64,000 bases of DNA from Pseudomonas sp. PB101 (GCF_009764265.1 NZ_RWIR01000076.1:1-64000); one strand, 5' to 3'; counted from the first letter of the stretch, positions 15,149 to 24,552 are shown. Numbers and translations: made by a program. The notes: a model not told the origin generated them from the sequence alone.

Positions 15149-18100
15149 CTAGCGGCGAACGGTTGCCTCGGTTGTCGAGGTTGGCTGGCACATGGTGTGG
15201 GTGCCCGGTTGCAGGTACGGCGTCAGGATCGGGGCCATGCCCTTGAGCACCTGCACCGGCAATGCCGAGGTGAAGGTAAAGCTCTCCGCCGAACGGCCCG
15301 GCACGAAAGCGGTCAGTGTGCCGAAGTGGGTGTCGCCGATATAGAACACAAACGTGGCCGTGCGGTTGAGGGATTTCGAACTGAGGATTCGTCCGCCCGA
15401 GCCTATGGCTTCGATACGGTTGTCGCCAGTACCGGTCTTGCCACCCATGGCCAACGGAGTGCCGTCGGGCAGTTTGAAGCTGCCGGCAACACGTTTGGCC
15501 GTACCGGCATCCACCACTTGCGAAAGGGCTTCGCGCATGGCCCTCGCTACCTCGGACGGCATCACCCGTTTGCCGACGTCGGGGTCATTGATCAGTTGGG
15601 TTTCATAAGGGGTGTTCGCGGCGAAATGCAGGCTGTCGATGCGCAGGGTCGGCATGCGCACGCCATCGTTGAGGATGGTGCCGATCAATTCGGCCAGGGC
15701 AGCGGGGCGGTCGCCGGAACTGCCGATGGCGGTGGCCAGCGAAGGCACCAGGTGGTCGAACGGGTAGCCGACTTTCTGCCAGCGCTGGTGAATGTCGAGG
15801 AACGCCTCGATCTCCAGCATGGTGCGGATGCGACTGTCGCGGGCGCCCTTGTGCCGGCTTTTGAACAGCCAGCTGTAGACTTCCTGGCGCTCGAATTTGC
15901 TGGCGTTGACGACGTCGCCCCACTTGGCGTCGGGGTGGTTGAGCAGGTAGCCCATCATCCACAGGTCCAGCGGGTGAACCTTGGCGATGAAGCCCTGGTC
16001 CGGCAAATCATAGGCACCGGGACCGTAGGCTTCGTAAAGCCGCACGAGACGCTCGTCAGTGAGTTTTTCCGTGAGCTTGGCCCCGGTCAGGTGCGAGCGC
16101 ACGAAGGCGTTGAAGCTTTCCTGGCTGGCATGTGGCAGCAGGTAGCGATGTACCGCGGCCATGCGGATCGGCGTAGGGCGCATGCTGTCGAGGAAGGTTT
16201 CGAGGCGTTCCTGGGTGTCCTTGTTCTTGTACTTCTTCCAGAACTTGAGCAGGAACGAAGTGCCCTCGCGGTCGGCGAATTCGGCCAGGTATTCCTGGCG
16301 CCGAGGGTCGCGGTCGTCCTTGAGCAGTTCGGCACTGCTGTTGGGGCCGGAGTAGATGGTGTAGCGCACCAGGTCACGCATCAGACGAATGAACGGCAGG
16401 TTGATCGACTCGCGCAGGGCGTCGCGCAGGGGAGGTATCCGGCCGTTGTCTTCCTTGCGGAAGTTGTGGAACACATGCAGGCCGCCCCCGGTGAAAAACG
16501 CCTCGCCGGGGCTGGCGGAGTATTTGCGGTCCAGGGCTGCGCCGAGCATTTTTTGCAGGTCGCGGTCCTTGTTTTCGATCAGGTAGTCGACTGCCCAGCG
16601 GCTCAGGCGGTCCTGGTCCGGCACCTCGACTTTCTTCAGGTCCGGGACGGCCATGCCGGCGTATTTGTCGTGCAGCTCGGCGATGATTTGCAGGTAGGTG
16701 GTCAGCACGCGCATTTTTGCGGTGGAGCCCAGTTCCAGTTTGCTGCCTTCGTTGATGTCGAATGGCTGGTCGGTGCTGTCGGTCTGCACCCGAACCCGCG
16801 AGCCGTCCGGGGTCAGTTCGAACAAGGTGAAGCTGTAGCGCACCTGGGTGGTGCTGGTCGTGGTCAGAAGGCGCTCGCCGATCAGGCCGATCTGCGTGGC
16901 AAAGGCGGGGTCGGCGAGTTTTTTCAGGTAGTCGGTGGCCTGGCTCTGCAACTCGCCTTGCAGGGTGCTGGTGGCGGAGAGGTCGAGGCGGTCGAGGTCA
17001 TACAGCGGGCGATTGAGCATGCCGGCCAGACGGCTGCGCGCGACACTGATGCCCTTGTTGGTTTCGATCGGTTGAATGGTCGGTTGGGTGGCCCAGTCGC
17101 GGTAGGTGACTTTGCTGGCCAGGGCGGCAGCGGCGAATTCGGCGTCGATCACATGGTTTTGCGCCAGCAGGCGAATATGGCTGTCGGTGAGGTCGGCCAG
17201 TTCATCATGGCCCTTGGTCAGGTAATGCGACGGACGGCGCTGGGCGATCATCAACGACAGCATCTCACGCAGGGCCAGGCCCTTTTCCGCCATGGTCTTT
17301 GGATCCGTCGCGGTGCTGGACAGCGCTGCGTTGGCCTGGTTGAAGTCGGAGCCGTACCACACGCGCAAGCCCTCGGCCATGCCATGCACTTCGCCATGGC
17401 CCGGTACGGCCGACAGCGGCACGCTGTTGAGGTAGTCGCGAACCACGTTTTGCCGGGCTTCGAGGGTCTGTGGCCCGGCCTGATAGGCGCGTACGGTGGC
17501 GGAAATCATCTGGCGAATCTTTTCCGCGCCATTGACCGTCAAGCCATCGGGGGAATGCCGGTACTTCTCCAGCTGAGTGGCCAGGGTACTGCCACCGGCG
17601 GACTGGCCGGGGACGTGCAAAATCTTGGCCACCTGGGACCACGCCGCCATGCCGAACCGCGGCCAGTCCACCGCCGGGTTGGCCAGCGGTTGCCTGGGGT
17701 CGAGCAGGAAGCGGTTCTCGATGAACAGCAGGCTGCTGACCACCACCGGCGGGATCGAGGCGAAGGTTGAGTAAAGCTGTTGCGGGTAGTTGTACCGGTA
17801 CAGCGGCGCTGCACGGCAATCGGTGATCGACAGGCCGGCCTGGATTTTCTCCGCATAAGGCACGAACAGGCCCTTGTCGGTGTACTTCAACAGCTCTGGA
17901 GAAAAGCGCGTTTGCGCCTCGACGACGAAATCGCGCTTGATCAGGCGCGGCAGGAATTCATCCAGCGAGCTGTAGCCCAGGCGTCGATCGAACGGACCGT
18001 CGCCCGGATAGCGAATCGCATCGCTGGGGCCGGGCTTGAGCTCGTAATTCAGTGACGCGGCGTATTTGCTGACTTCCCGGGCCTGGAACTTCGAGGTGCG

Positions 18101-18286
18101 CATCTCCCTCGCAGCCGCCAGCCCCACGACGATCGCGATAATCAACAGCAATAGCCAGAACGCTCCCCATCCGTGCCTGGAACGACGGGGTTTTTCAGGT
18201 ATAGGCGCTTCATCCACACTATCAGTCGGGACCACGGTTTTACTCGAATCGGTTTGCCATAAAGCGCCCATAGTCGACTGATCCAT
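15149..18286 (-). CDS. Class A PBP-like transglycosylase/transpeptidase
   Basis: This 1045-residue protein starts with a charged cytoplasmic tail and one membrane helix (about residues 41-60, AFWLLLLIIAIVVGLAA). A GT51 glycosyltransferase domain follows: FIENRFLL with Glu190 in place of the usual E-D-x-x-F motif, and GGSTLATQLEK. A transpeptidase region carries STAK (Ser521, Lys524) and KTGTG (Lys950), the serine acyl-enzyme motifs. It would polymerise and possibly cross-link peptidoglycan from the inner membrane. It is longer than typical PBP1 proteins. The ATG at 18286 is used; a second Met lies at residue 6. It is upstream of and on the same strand as the giant effector, 171 bases away. 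The link between the two is positional only. Confidence 0.75.
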   Translation of the reverse strand: MDQSTMGALWQTDSSKTVVPTDSVDEAPIPEKPRRSRHGWGAFWLLLLIIAIVVGLAAAREMRTSKFQAREVSKYAASLNYELKPGPSDAIRYPGDGPFDRRLGYSSLDEFLPRLIKRDFVVEAQTRFSPELLKYTDKGLFVPYAEKIQAGLSITDCRAAPLYRYNYPQQLYSTFASIPPVVVSSLLFIENRFLLDPRQPLANPAVDWPRFGMAAWSQVAKILHVPGQSAGGSTLATQLEKYRHSPDGLTVNGAEKIRQMISATVRAYQAGPQTLEARQNVVRDYLNSVPLSAVPGHGEVHGMAEGLRVWYGSDFNQANAALSSTATDPKTMAEKGLALREMLSLMIAQRRPSHYLTKGHDELADLTDSHIRLLAQNHVIDAEFAAAALASKVTYRDWATQPTIQPIETNKGISVARSRLAGMLNRPLYDLDRLDLSATSTLQGELQSQATDYLKKLADPAFATQIGLIGERLLTTTSTTQVRYSFTLFELTPDGSRVRVQTDSTDQPFDINEGSKLELGSTAKMRVLTTYLQIIAELHDKYAGMAVPDLKKVEVPDQDRLSRWAVDYLIENKDRDLQKMLGAALDRKYSASPGEAFFTGGGLHVFHNFRKEDNGRIPPLRDALRESINLPFIRLMRDLVRYTIYSGPNSSAELLKDDRDPRRQEYLAEFADREGTSFLLKFWKKYKNKDTQERLETFLDSMRPTPIRMAAVHRYLLPHASQESFNAFVRSHLTGAKLTEKLTDERLVRLYEAYGPGAYDLPDQGFIAKVHPLDLWMMGYLLNHPDAKWGDVVNASKFERQEVYSWLFKSRHKGARDSRIRTMLEIEAFLDIHQRWQKVGYPFDHLVPSLATAIGSSGDRPAALAELIGTILNDGVRMPTLRIDSLHFAANTPYETQLINDPDVGKRVMPSEVARAMREALSQVVDAGTAKRVAGSFKLPDGTPLAMGGKTGTGDNRIEAIGSGGRILSSKSLNRTATFVFYIGDTHFGTLTAFVPGRSAESFTFTSALPVQVLKGMAPILTPYLQPGTHTMCQPTSTTEATVRR

Positions 18287-18400
18287 TCACGCAGATTGAT
18301 CGGACTTGACTGAAGCTTAGACGGTGGTTGGCGCGGGTGAAAAAAATGTGCAGGGCAGAATGATGCACGGACGCAGCGATAATCAGTGAATTGAAGCACT

Positions 18401-18523
18401 TGTGGTGAGGGGGCTTGCCCCCGTTGGACTGCGAAGCAGGCCCCTCCTGTCGCGTCTGACACACCGCAGTTACCGGTTTTGCGTCTGCTACGCAGCCGAA
18501 GGGGGGCAAGCCCCCTCGCCACA
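18401..18523. repeat. REPIN of the GGGGGCTTGCCCCC class
   Basis: TGTGGTGAGGGGGCTTGCCCCC at the left is mirrored by GGGGGCAAGCCCCCTCGCCACA at the right, with an inner imperfect repeat between (CTGCGAAGCAGG and CTGCTACGCAG). It is a different REP class from the GAGCGAGC type seen elsewhere in the window. Confidence 0.85.
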
Positions 18524-18615
18524 GGTGCTGCTGCGGCTGAAGCGTGGTGGCGGTCTGTAATGGCCGAACTAGAGCCTTTTATTGGGTAAGTACGACTTTG
18601 GCAGGGGCATGACGA

Positions 18616-18632
18616 TGCACCATTGTTGTGCA
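18616..18632. promoter_or_regulatory. NtrC-type palindrome upstream of the permease
   Basis: TGCACCATTGTTGTGCA resembles the NtrC consensus TGCACCA-N3-TGGTGCA with one mismatch. It lies about 150 bases upstream of the permease start, a usual distance for an NtrC enhancer. I could not find a convincing -24/-12 sigma-54 promoter between the two, which weakens the call. The remaining intergenic sequence (18524-18784) shows nothing else I can support. Confidence 0.35.
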
Positions 18633-18784
18633 ATACTCGGCGCCGTTTTTCCCACTGATCTTGCGGGTTTTTCCTACAAGACGACGCTGCCCACGAGGCA
18701 GGGCCGGTTCGGGAAGCGGGGGCTTATCGGTCAGCGCTTCGCCACTTGGTGGTCATATCCAATAACAAGACGAGGTTGTCCCCC

Positions 18785-20206
18785 ATGCCCGTAGGCAATC
18801 ACCTGCCCCAGGGCGAGACCGCTCAGGGCGGTCCGCTTAAACGTGAACTCGGCGAGCGACATATTCGCCTGATGGCACTCGGTGCCTGTATCGGCGTCGG
18901 CCTGTTCCTGGGCTCGGCCAAGGCTATCGAAATGGCCGGCCCGGCCATCATGCTGTCTTACATCATCGGCGGTCTGGCGATCCTGGTGATCATGCGCGCC
19001 CTCGGCGAGATGGCCGTGCACAACCCGGTCGCCGGCTCGTTCAGCCGTTACGCCCAAGACTACCTGGGCCCGCTGGCGGGCTTCCTGACCGGCTGGAACT
19101 ACTGGTTCCTGTGGCTGGTGACCTGCGTCGCGGAAATCACTGCCGTGGCGGTCTACATGGGCATCTGGTTCCCCGATGTGCCGCGCTGGATCTGGGCGCT
19201 CGCTGCGTTGATCAGCATGGGTTCGATCAACCTGATCGCGGTCAAGGCCTTCGGTGAGTTCGAGTTCTGGTTCGCCCTGATCAAGATCGTCACCATCGTG
19301 GCGATGGTGTTCGGCGGCATCGGTATCATCGCCTTCGGTTTCGGCAACGACGGCGTGGCGTTGGGGATTTCCAACCTGTGGACGCACGGCGGCTTCATGC
19401 CCAACGGCGTGCAAGGCGTGTTGATGTCGCTGCAAATGGTGATGTTCGCCTACCTCGGCGTGGAGATGATCGGCCTGACCGCCGGTGAGGCGAAGAACCC
19501 GCAAAAGACCATTCCCGACGCCATCGGCTCGGTGTTCTGGCGGATTCTGCTGTTTTACGTCGGTGCGTTGTTCGTGATCCTGTCGATCTACCCGTGGAAC
19601 GAAATCGGTACCCAGGGCAGTCCGTTCGTGATGACCTTCGAGCGTCTGGGCATCAAGACCGCTGCTGGCATCATCAACTTCGTGGTGATCACCGCCGCGT
19701 TGTCGTCCTGCAACGGCGGTATTTTCAGTACCGGGCGCATGCTCTACAGCCTGGCGCAGAACGGCCAGGCGCCGGCGGGATTCGCCAAAACGTCGAGCAA
19801 CGGCGTGCCGCGTCGCGCCTTGCTGCTGTCGATTGGCGCCTTGCTGCTGGGCGTGTTGCTCAACTATCTGGTGCCGGAAAAGGTGTTTGTCTGGGTGACG
19901 GCGATTGCCACCTTCGGCGCGATCTGGACCTGGGTGATGATCCTGCTGGCCCAGCTCAAGTTCCGCAAAGGCCTGAGCACCAGCGAAGCGGCCGGCCTGA
20001 AATACCGCATGTGGCTGTATCCGGTCAGTTCGTACCTGGCGCTGGCGTTCCTGGTGCTGGTGGTCGGCCTGATGGCTTACTTCCCGGACACCCGCGTGGC
20101 GCTGTATGTGGGACCTGCGTTCCTGGTGCTGCTGACGGTGTTGTTCTACGTGTTCAAGCTGCAACCGACGAATGTTTCGCAAGGTTCGGCGCGTTCGGCT
20201 TCGTAA
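18785..20206 (+). CDS. proY: APC-superfamily amino-acid permease (ProY/HutT type)
   Basis: The 473-residue product has about 12 hydrophobic helices and starts with LKRELGERHIRLMALGACIGVGLFLGS, the substrate-site helix of this family. The stretches GEMAVHNPVAGSFSRYA, FWFALIKIVTIVAMV, FAYLGVEMIGLTAGEAKNP and AALSSCNGG follow E. coli ProY closely. It is a proton-coupled importer in the inner membrane; proline, histidine or another amino acid is possible, so the symbol shows family only. ATG at 18785 follows ACGAGG at nine bases. A strong terminator follows. The NtrC-like palindrome upstream suggests nitrogen control. Confidence 0.8.
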   Translation: MPVGNHLPQGETAQGGPLKRELGERHIRLMALGACIGVGLFLGSAKAIEMAGPAIMLSYIIGGLAILVIMRALGEMAVHNPVAGSFSRYAQDYLGPLAGFLTGWNYWFLWLVTCVAEITAVAVYMGIWFPDVPRWIWALAALISMGSINLIAVKAFGEFEFWFALIKIVTIVAMVFGGIGIIAFGFGNDGVALGISNLWTHGGFMPNGVQGVLMSLQMVMFAYLGVEMIGLTAGEAKNPQKTIPDAIGSVFWRILLFYVGALFVILSIYPWNEIGTQGSPFVMTFERLGIKTAAGIINFVVITAALSSCNGGIFSTGRMLYSLAQNGQAPAGFAKTSSNGVPRRALLLSIGALLLGVLLNYLVPEKVFVWVTAIATFGAIWTWVMILLAQLKFRKGLSTSEAAGLKYRMWLYPVSSYLALAFLVLVVGLMAYFPDTRVALYVGPAFLVLLTVLFYVFKLQPTNVSQGSARSAS

Positions 20207-20225
20207 GTTGTAATGCCTGAACGAC

Positions 20226-20256
20226 AAAAACCCCGGTCGATTGGCCGGGGTTTTTT
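20226..20256. terminator. Bidirectional rho-independent terminator
   Basis: AAAAACCCCGGTC-GATT-GGCCGGGGTTTTTT has an eight-base stem (one G-T pair), a four-base loop, an A-run on one side and a T-run on the other. It stands between convergent genes and should stop both. Confidence 0.95.
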
Positions 20257-20262
20257 GCAATT

Positions 20263-21387
20263 TCAGGCGGGGGCGATTTGCGTTGAGCGGTTCAAACGCT
20301 TGTTGAACTCCAGCCACGCTCCCAGCAACGCCATCAACCCGGCCCCCACCAGCGCCGTGAAGATCTGCATGGCAAACGCATCGTCGGTCAAGGCATTGAC
20401 CATGTCCGCCAACGGCGCCAGCAGTACGCCCAGGCAGAAAATCTCCAGCGAGAATCGGCCCATGCGGCAACTTTGCTGCGCCAGCCAGTTCTGCGTCCAC
20501 GGGCCGTCGGGAATCAGTTTCGCCGTGACGTAGGCCAGTGCGAGGAAGTGCAACAGGCGCGCGGGAGACAGGTTGGTCTTGCTGATGGGGTACAAGGCGT
20601 TCTGCAGGCTCGCCGGCACCACGGCATCGTGCAGCTCCGGCCAACGCCACAGGACGGTCAACACAGCCGCGACCACGGCATACAGCGCTGCAATGACAAA
20701 CAATGGCTGGCGCAGCAAGGGGCGGGTTTCGGGCAAGCGCGGGCGCTGACTGTGAATCGCCGCCGCACCGCCCAGCACGAACAGCAACTGCCAGGCGACA
20801 GGGTTGAAGTACCACACGCCGTCCTTGATGGCCGCCAGGTTCCAGCCCGCCAGTGGCACCATCAGATACAGCGCCAATGACATCGCGACCACCACCCAGG
20901 CCTTGCGCATCAGCAACGGCAGCACCAGCGGCAAGCCCGCCAACAGCACGATATACAGTGGCAACGGGTCCATCAGGTTCGGCTTGAAGCGCAACAGCAG
21001 TTCATCGATCAGGGCCTGCTGCGGGTTGCTGATGAAATGATGCATGCCCATTTCCTCCACCAGATCCCGTGTTTCCACATGGCTGTTGGCGAAAAACACA
21101 ATGCCCATCAGCATCGCCAGCAAGAAGATATGCACCACGTAGAGCACCCACGCCCGGCGCAGGATTTTCACGCAGGCGATCAGAAAGCCTTCGCGCGCCA
21201 GGACTTTGCCGTACGCCAGCACGGCCGCGAAACCGGCCAGAAACACGAAAACCTCGGCCGCATCGCTGAAGCCGAAGTTGCGCAGGGTGATTTGCCCCAA
21301 AGGATTGTGAGGCACGTGATCCCAGAAAATGAAGATCAGTGCCAGACCACGAAAAAAGTCGATCCGGTGATCGCGCGTTAACGTCAT
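20263..21387 (-). CDS. opgC: OpgC-family membrane protein (periplasmic glucan modification)
   Basis: This 374-residue protein has about ten transmembrane helices and opens with TRDHRIDFFRGLALIFIFWDHVP, the OpgC N-terminal signature. LRNFGFSDAAEVFVFLAGF is also conserved. OpgC-type enzymes transfer succinyl groups to osmoregulated periplasmic glucans. I chose ATG 21387 over the longer frame to 21453 because it begins at the family's usual N terminus. Another gene of the same pathway, opgD, lies 24 kb away. The substrate group is assumed from the family. Confidence 0.85.
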   Translation of the reverse strand: MTLTRDHRIDFFRGLALIFIFWDHVPHNPLGQITLRNFGFSDAAEVFVFLAGFAAVLAYGKVLAREGFLIACVKILRRAWVLYVVHIFLLAMLMGIVFFANSHVETRDLVEEMGMHHFISNPQQALIDELLLRFKPNLMDPLPLYIVLLAGLPLVLPLLMRKAWVVVAMSLALYLMVPLAGWNLAAIKDGVWYFNPVAWQLLFVLGGAAAIHSQRPRLPETRPLLRQPLFVIAALYAVVAAVLTVLWRWPELHDAVVPASLQNALYPISKTNLSPARLLHFLALAYVTAKLIPDGPWTQNWLAQQSCRMGRFSLEIFCLGVLLAPLADMVNALTDDAFAMQIFTALVGAGLMALLGAWLEFNKRLNRSTQIAPA

Positions 21388-21635
21388 GACAGCAGGCCCG
21401 TAACTGCGAGTGAAAATGGGGTTGGCCGCGCAAGCAGAAGGTCGCGCGCCCAAGCGGCGGCGCGCAGGGTGGACTGATTCGTCCTCAATTGCAAAGTCGG
21501 GGTATTTCGGAATGTCTCCTGGCTATGCCTGAGGTCATGGCCACTGGTCTGAAAAGTGCCTGGACCTGCGATTTCTGACAGCAGACAAGCTCCAATACGT
21601 ATGGGGCTATCAGGTTCCAATAAAGGGCTGACGGC

Positions 21636-22010
21636 ATGAGGCGCTTGTGGAAAGGGTTGTCCAGCTACACGGTGATCGGGGTCGCCAATACGCTTATTCA
21701 TTGGCAAATTTTCTTCCTGCTGAGTGTGGCGGCCGGATTCAGCCAGGCTGTCAGTAACCTGGCAGCGTTTTGCGTTGCCGCCTCGTTTTCCTTCTACATG
21801 AACGCGCTCTACACTTTTGACAGCAAGGCATCGGTGGGTGGCTATCTGCTGTTCATGTCGGCGATGGGCGCGCTGAGCTATGGCGTCGGTCATGTCGGTG
21901 ATCTGTACCGCTTGCATGGCTTGCTCACTGTGGCGCTGTTTTCGGCGTTGAGCCTGGTGTTTGGCTTCCTGTTTTCCAAGTACGTGGTGTTTCGCGAGCG
22001 TGACGCATGA
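21636..22010 (+). CDS. gtrA: GtrA-family flippase-like membrane protein
   Basis: The 124-residue protein has four predicted helices with the GtrA pattern: SYTVIGVANTLIHW at the start, NLAAFCVAASFSFYMNALYTF in the middle, and FLFSKYVVFRE at the end. GtrA proteins are thought to flip undecaprenyl-phosphate-linked sugars to the periplasmic face. Its stop overlaps the start of gtrB by four bases (ATGA). Together with gtrB and the glycosyltransferase that follows it forms a typical three-gene O-antigen decorating operon. Confidence 0.9.
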   Translation: MRRLWKGLSSYTVIGVANTLIHWQIFFLLSVAAGFSQAVSNLAAFCVAASFSFYMNALYTFDSKASVGGYLLFMSAMGALSYGVGHVGDLYRLHGLLTVALFSALSLVFGFLFSKYVVFRERDA

Positions 22011-22969
22011 AAATCTCGCTGATCGTTCCAGTGTTCAACGAAGAGCAGGCGATCGAGCTTTTCTACCAGGCTGTGCGGCGTGAGTTGAAGCTCGACGCCG
22101 AGGTGGAGATCGTGTTTGTCAACGACGGCAGCACCGACCGCACGGCCGAAAAGGCCGCCGTTCTGGCACGAGCGGACAATCAGGTCATGCTGATCAATTT
22201 TTCCCGCAACTTCGGCAAGGAACCGGCGCTGTTTGCCGGCCTGGAACATGCCACCGGCGACGCAGTGATACCGATGGATGTTGACCTGCAGGACCCGATC
22301 AGTGTGATCCCGTTGTTGATCGAACAATGGCAGAAAGGCGCGGATGTGGTACTGGCGAAACGCCGGGACCGTCATTCCGACAGCTATTTGAAGCGCCACA
22401 GTGCGGCGTTGTTCTATCACCTGTTGAATCGTATTTCCTACACCCGCATCGAAGAAAACGTCGGCGACTTCCGCCTCATGGATCGCAAGGTGGTCGATGT
22501 GATTCGCGCACTGCCCGAGCATCAGTTGTTCATGAAAGGCGTACTGTCCTGGGCCGGGTTCAATACCGTGCTTGTCGAATACGAGCGCGCCCCTCGCGTG
22601 GCGGGCAACAGCAAATTCAACGGCTGGAAACTGTGGAACCTGGCGCTGGAAGGCGTGACCTCATTCAGTACCGTGCCCTTGAGGTTATGGACTTATGTGG
22701 GGGGCGCCGTGTCGATCTTTGCCGTGCTGTACGCGGTGTACATGGTGCTGGACAAGGTTTTCTTCGGCAACAGCGTGCCCGGTTATCCATCGTTGATGAC
22801 CGCGATCCTGTTCCTCGGTGGCGTGCAGTTGATCGGCATCGGCATCCTCGGTGAATACGTCGGCCGGATTTACATCGAGGCCAAGCATCGGCCCCGGTAT
22901 GTCATCAAAGACATCATCAAAACGACTCACCAGTCGACAGAAAACCCCTCAATGACGAAGAGCGCCTGA
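22007..22969 (+). CDS. gtrB: GtrB: undecaprenyl-phosphate glycosyltransferase (GT2)
   Basis: The 320-residue product has a GT2 fold: IVPVFNEEQAI, FVNDGSTDRT, SRNFGKEPALFAGL and MDVDLQDP (metal-binding D-x-D-type) in the first 110 residues, and two C-terminal transmembrane helices (about 233-256 and 266-290). The enzyme moves a sugar, usually glucose, from a nucleotide donor to undecaprenyl phosphate on the cytoplasmic side. It overlaps gtrA by four bases and is five bases from the next gene. Which sugar is used cannot be read from the sequence. Confidence 0.9.
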   Translation: MKISLIVPVFNEEQAIELFYQAVRRELKLDAEVEIVFVNDGSTDRTAEKAAVLARADNQVMLINFSRNFGKEPALFAGLEHATGDAVIPMDVDLQDPISVIPLLIEQWQKGADVVLAKRRDRHSDSYLKRHSAALFYHLLNRISYTRIEENVGDFRLMDRKVVDVIRALPEHQLFMKGVLSWAGFNTVLVEYERAPRVAGNSKFNGWKLWNLALEGVTSFSTVPLRLWTYVGGAVSIFAVLYAVYMVLDKVFFGNSVPGYPSLMTAILFLGGVQLIGIGILGEYVGRIYIEAKHRPRYVIKDIIKTTHQSTENPSMTKSA

Positions 22970-22974
22970 ACGCA

Positions 22975-24516
22975 ATGGAGGGCGTGGCGGATGTTCGAGT
23001 GAGTCAGGGCAGGCAGTCTCTTTACCGCGCGGGGCTGATCGTGCTGGTCATGCTGGCGGTGATCGTTCGATTCCACGCCATTTCAATACCGGTCATCTGG
23101 TATGACGAGGCCTTTAGCGTGCTGCTGAGTGAGCGAGCGCCAGGACTGATCTGGTCCACAACGGCGCGGGATGTTCACCCTCCGCTCTATTACGTCATTG
23201 TTCATTATTGGATGTTGCTGTTTGGGAACAGTGTGATTTCCTTGCGCGGTCTGAGCGCGCTGGCGGATGTCGGCACGCTGGTGCTTTGTCTCAAGCTGAT
23301 GAGCCTTGTCGCTACGCGCAGAGCGACCTGTTTTGCCGGACTGATGCTGGTGTTGTTGCCGATCTCGGTTCGCTACAGCCAGGAAGTGCGTATGTACAGC
23401 TTGCTCGGCTTTTGGCTGATGGCGGCCACGATTGCCCTGGTTTGCTGGAACCGGAAACCGCAAGCGAGGCGCTACGCGGTCCTCTACGTGTTGCTGATGT
23501 CAGCCGCGTTCTACACCCACTACTTCGCCGCGTTCTGTGTGCTGGTGCATTGGCTGTACTGGTCGGGTTTGGGCGCTGGCAAACCCGTGGCGCTGCCCGT
23601 TGGAAAGTGGTTCATGGCCAATGTCGCGATTGTCGTGCTGTATGTGCCGTGGTTGCCTCATCTCTTTGATCAGCTAAGGCGCATGAATGGGCTCGAGTGG
23701 GTTGCGCCCACCACGTGGGAGATGCTGCCGGGCGTTGTTTCACGTTGCATCGCGATGATTTCTGCGGACGGTAGCGGGTTGTGGTGGGCGATGGCGATCT
23801 CTGCTTCGATGATCGCGTGTTGTGTGATCGCGCTGTTGAATGATCGACAGGACCGCCGCTCAACGCTCTTGCTGATCAGCTATTTTTTTGTGCCGGCCAT
23901 CACTGTGTTTTTGGTTTCCTGGATCGTGCCGGTCTTCGTCACCCGGTATCTGGTCTTCGCCGCCGTCGGTTTGCCCCTGATGGCTGCGGTGGCGCTGGAT
24001 CGGTTGGCGGCGCGGCGGCCGCTTGTTGCTTACCTGTGTTTGAGTCTGTTTGTCGTGGCACAAGTGCACGGCGTGCTGAAGGTGTACGCGCAGGACGACG
24101 GATTGAATGGCACCGACGTTCGCAAGCTGGCCAGGCTGGACAGGGTGGCGCAGGGCATCAATCGTCAGGCGCAGGTGGGCGATGAGATTGTCATCGACGG
24201 TTTGTTCTGGTATCTGCCATTCAGTTACTACAACACCACAGGCATCCAGCCCAGGCTCTACATTTCCCGACTGCCAGGCGGGGAGCCGAATGGACCGTAT
24301 GACTACGGTGGCTGGAGTCTTGTCCCGCAACGTCTGGACTGGATTTTTTTCAGCGACGTCTCGGCATTGAAACCCGCCGCAAAAAGAGTCTGGTGGGTGA
24401 CCGGCAATCCCAGGCCGGAGGATGTGGTGACCTTCCCCAAGGACTGGAAGCAAACGCTCACTGTCCAAGGGGATGAAGTCCAGGCACGGCTGTTTATTCT
24501 GGAGGGTCGGCCCTGA
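22975..24516 (+). CDS. GT39/ArnT-like membrane glycosyltransferase (serotype-specific Gtr enzyme)
   Basis: This 513-residue protein has about ten to eleven helices. The first periplasmic loop contains WYDEAFSV and DVHPPLYY, the D-E and H-P-P motifs of GT-C enzymes that use polyprenyl-phosphate sugars. A larger periplasmic domain forms the C terminus. In gtrA-gtrB operons the third gene attaches the flipped sugar to a repeat unit and defines the modification type, and it is the most variable of the three. The acceptor, probably O-antigen or another surface glycan, is inferred. The gene ends 36 bases before a convergent gene. Confidence 0.8.
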   Translation: MEGVADVRVSQGRQSLYRAGLIVLVMLAVIVRFHAISIPVIWYDEAFSVLLSERAPGLIWSTTARDVHPPLYYVIVHYWMLLFGNSVISLRGLSALADVGTLVLCLKLMSLVATRRATCFAGLMLVLLPISVRYSQEVRMYSLLGFWLMAATIALVCWNRKPQARRYAVLYVLLMSAAFYTHYFAAFCVLVHWLYWSGLGAGKPVALPVGKWFMANVAIVVLYVPWLPHLFDQLRRMNGLEWVAPTTWEMLPGVVSRCIAMISADGSGLWWAMAISASMIACCVIALLNDRQDRRSTLLLISYFFVPAITVFLVSWIVPVFVTRYLVFAAVGLPLMAAVALDRLAARRPLVAYLCLSLFVVAQVHGVLKVYAQDDGLNGTDVRKLARLDRVAQGINRQAQVGDEIVIDGLFWYLPFSYYNTTGIQPRLYISRLPGGEPNGPYDYGGWSLVPQRLDWIFFSDVSALKPAAKRVWWVTGNPRPEDVVTFPKDWKQTLTVQGDEVQARLFILEGRP

Positions 24517-24552
24517 AGTCATTTCAGACCTTCAGTGCCGAAACGTTGATTT

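Noticed and set aside
15197..17770. Long open frame (857 codons) on the plus strand opposite the transglycosylase gene
   Set aside because: It mirrors the minus-strand gene, which carries intact GT51 and STAK/KTG motifs; the plus frame has low-complexity Gly/Val/Ala/His content typical of antisense frames in GC-rich DNA.
18401..18523. Nested inverted repeats suggesting a tRNA or small RNA
   Set aside because: No acceptor stem, anticodon loop or T-loop signature; explained as a REPIN.
18731..20815. Open frame of 694 codons on the minus strand across the permease and OpgC genes
   Set aside because: It crosses a strong terminator and two real genes; His/Gln/Asp-rich composition is typical of an antisense shadow.
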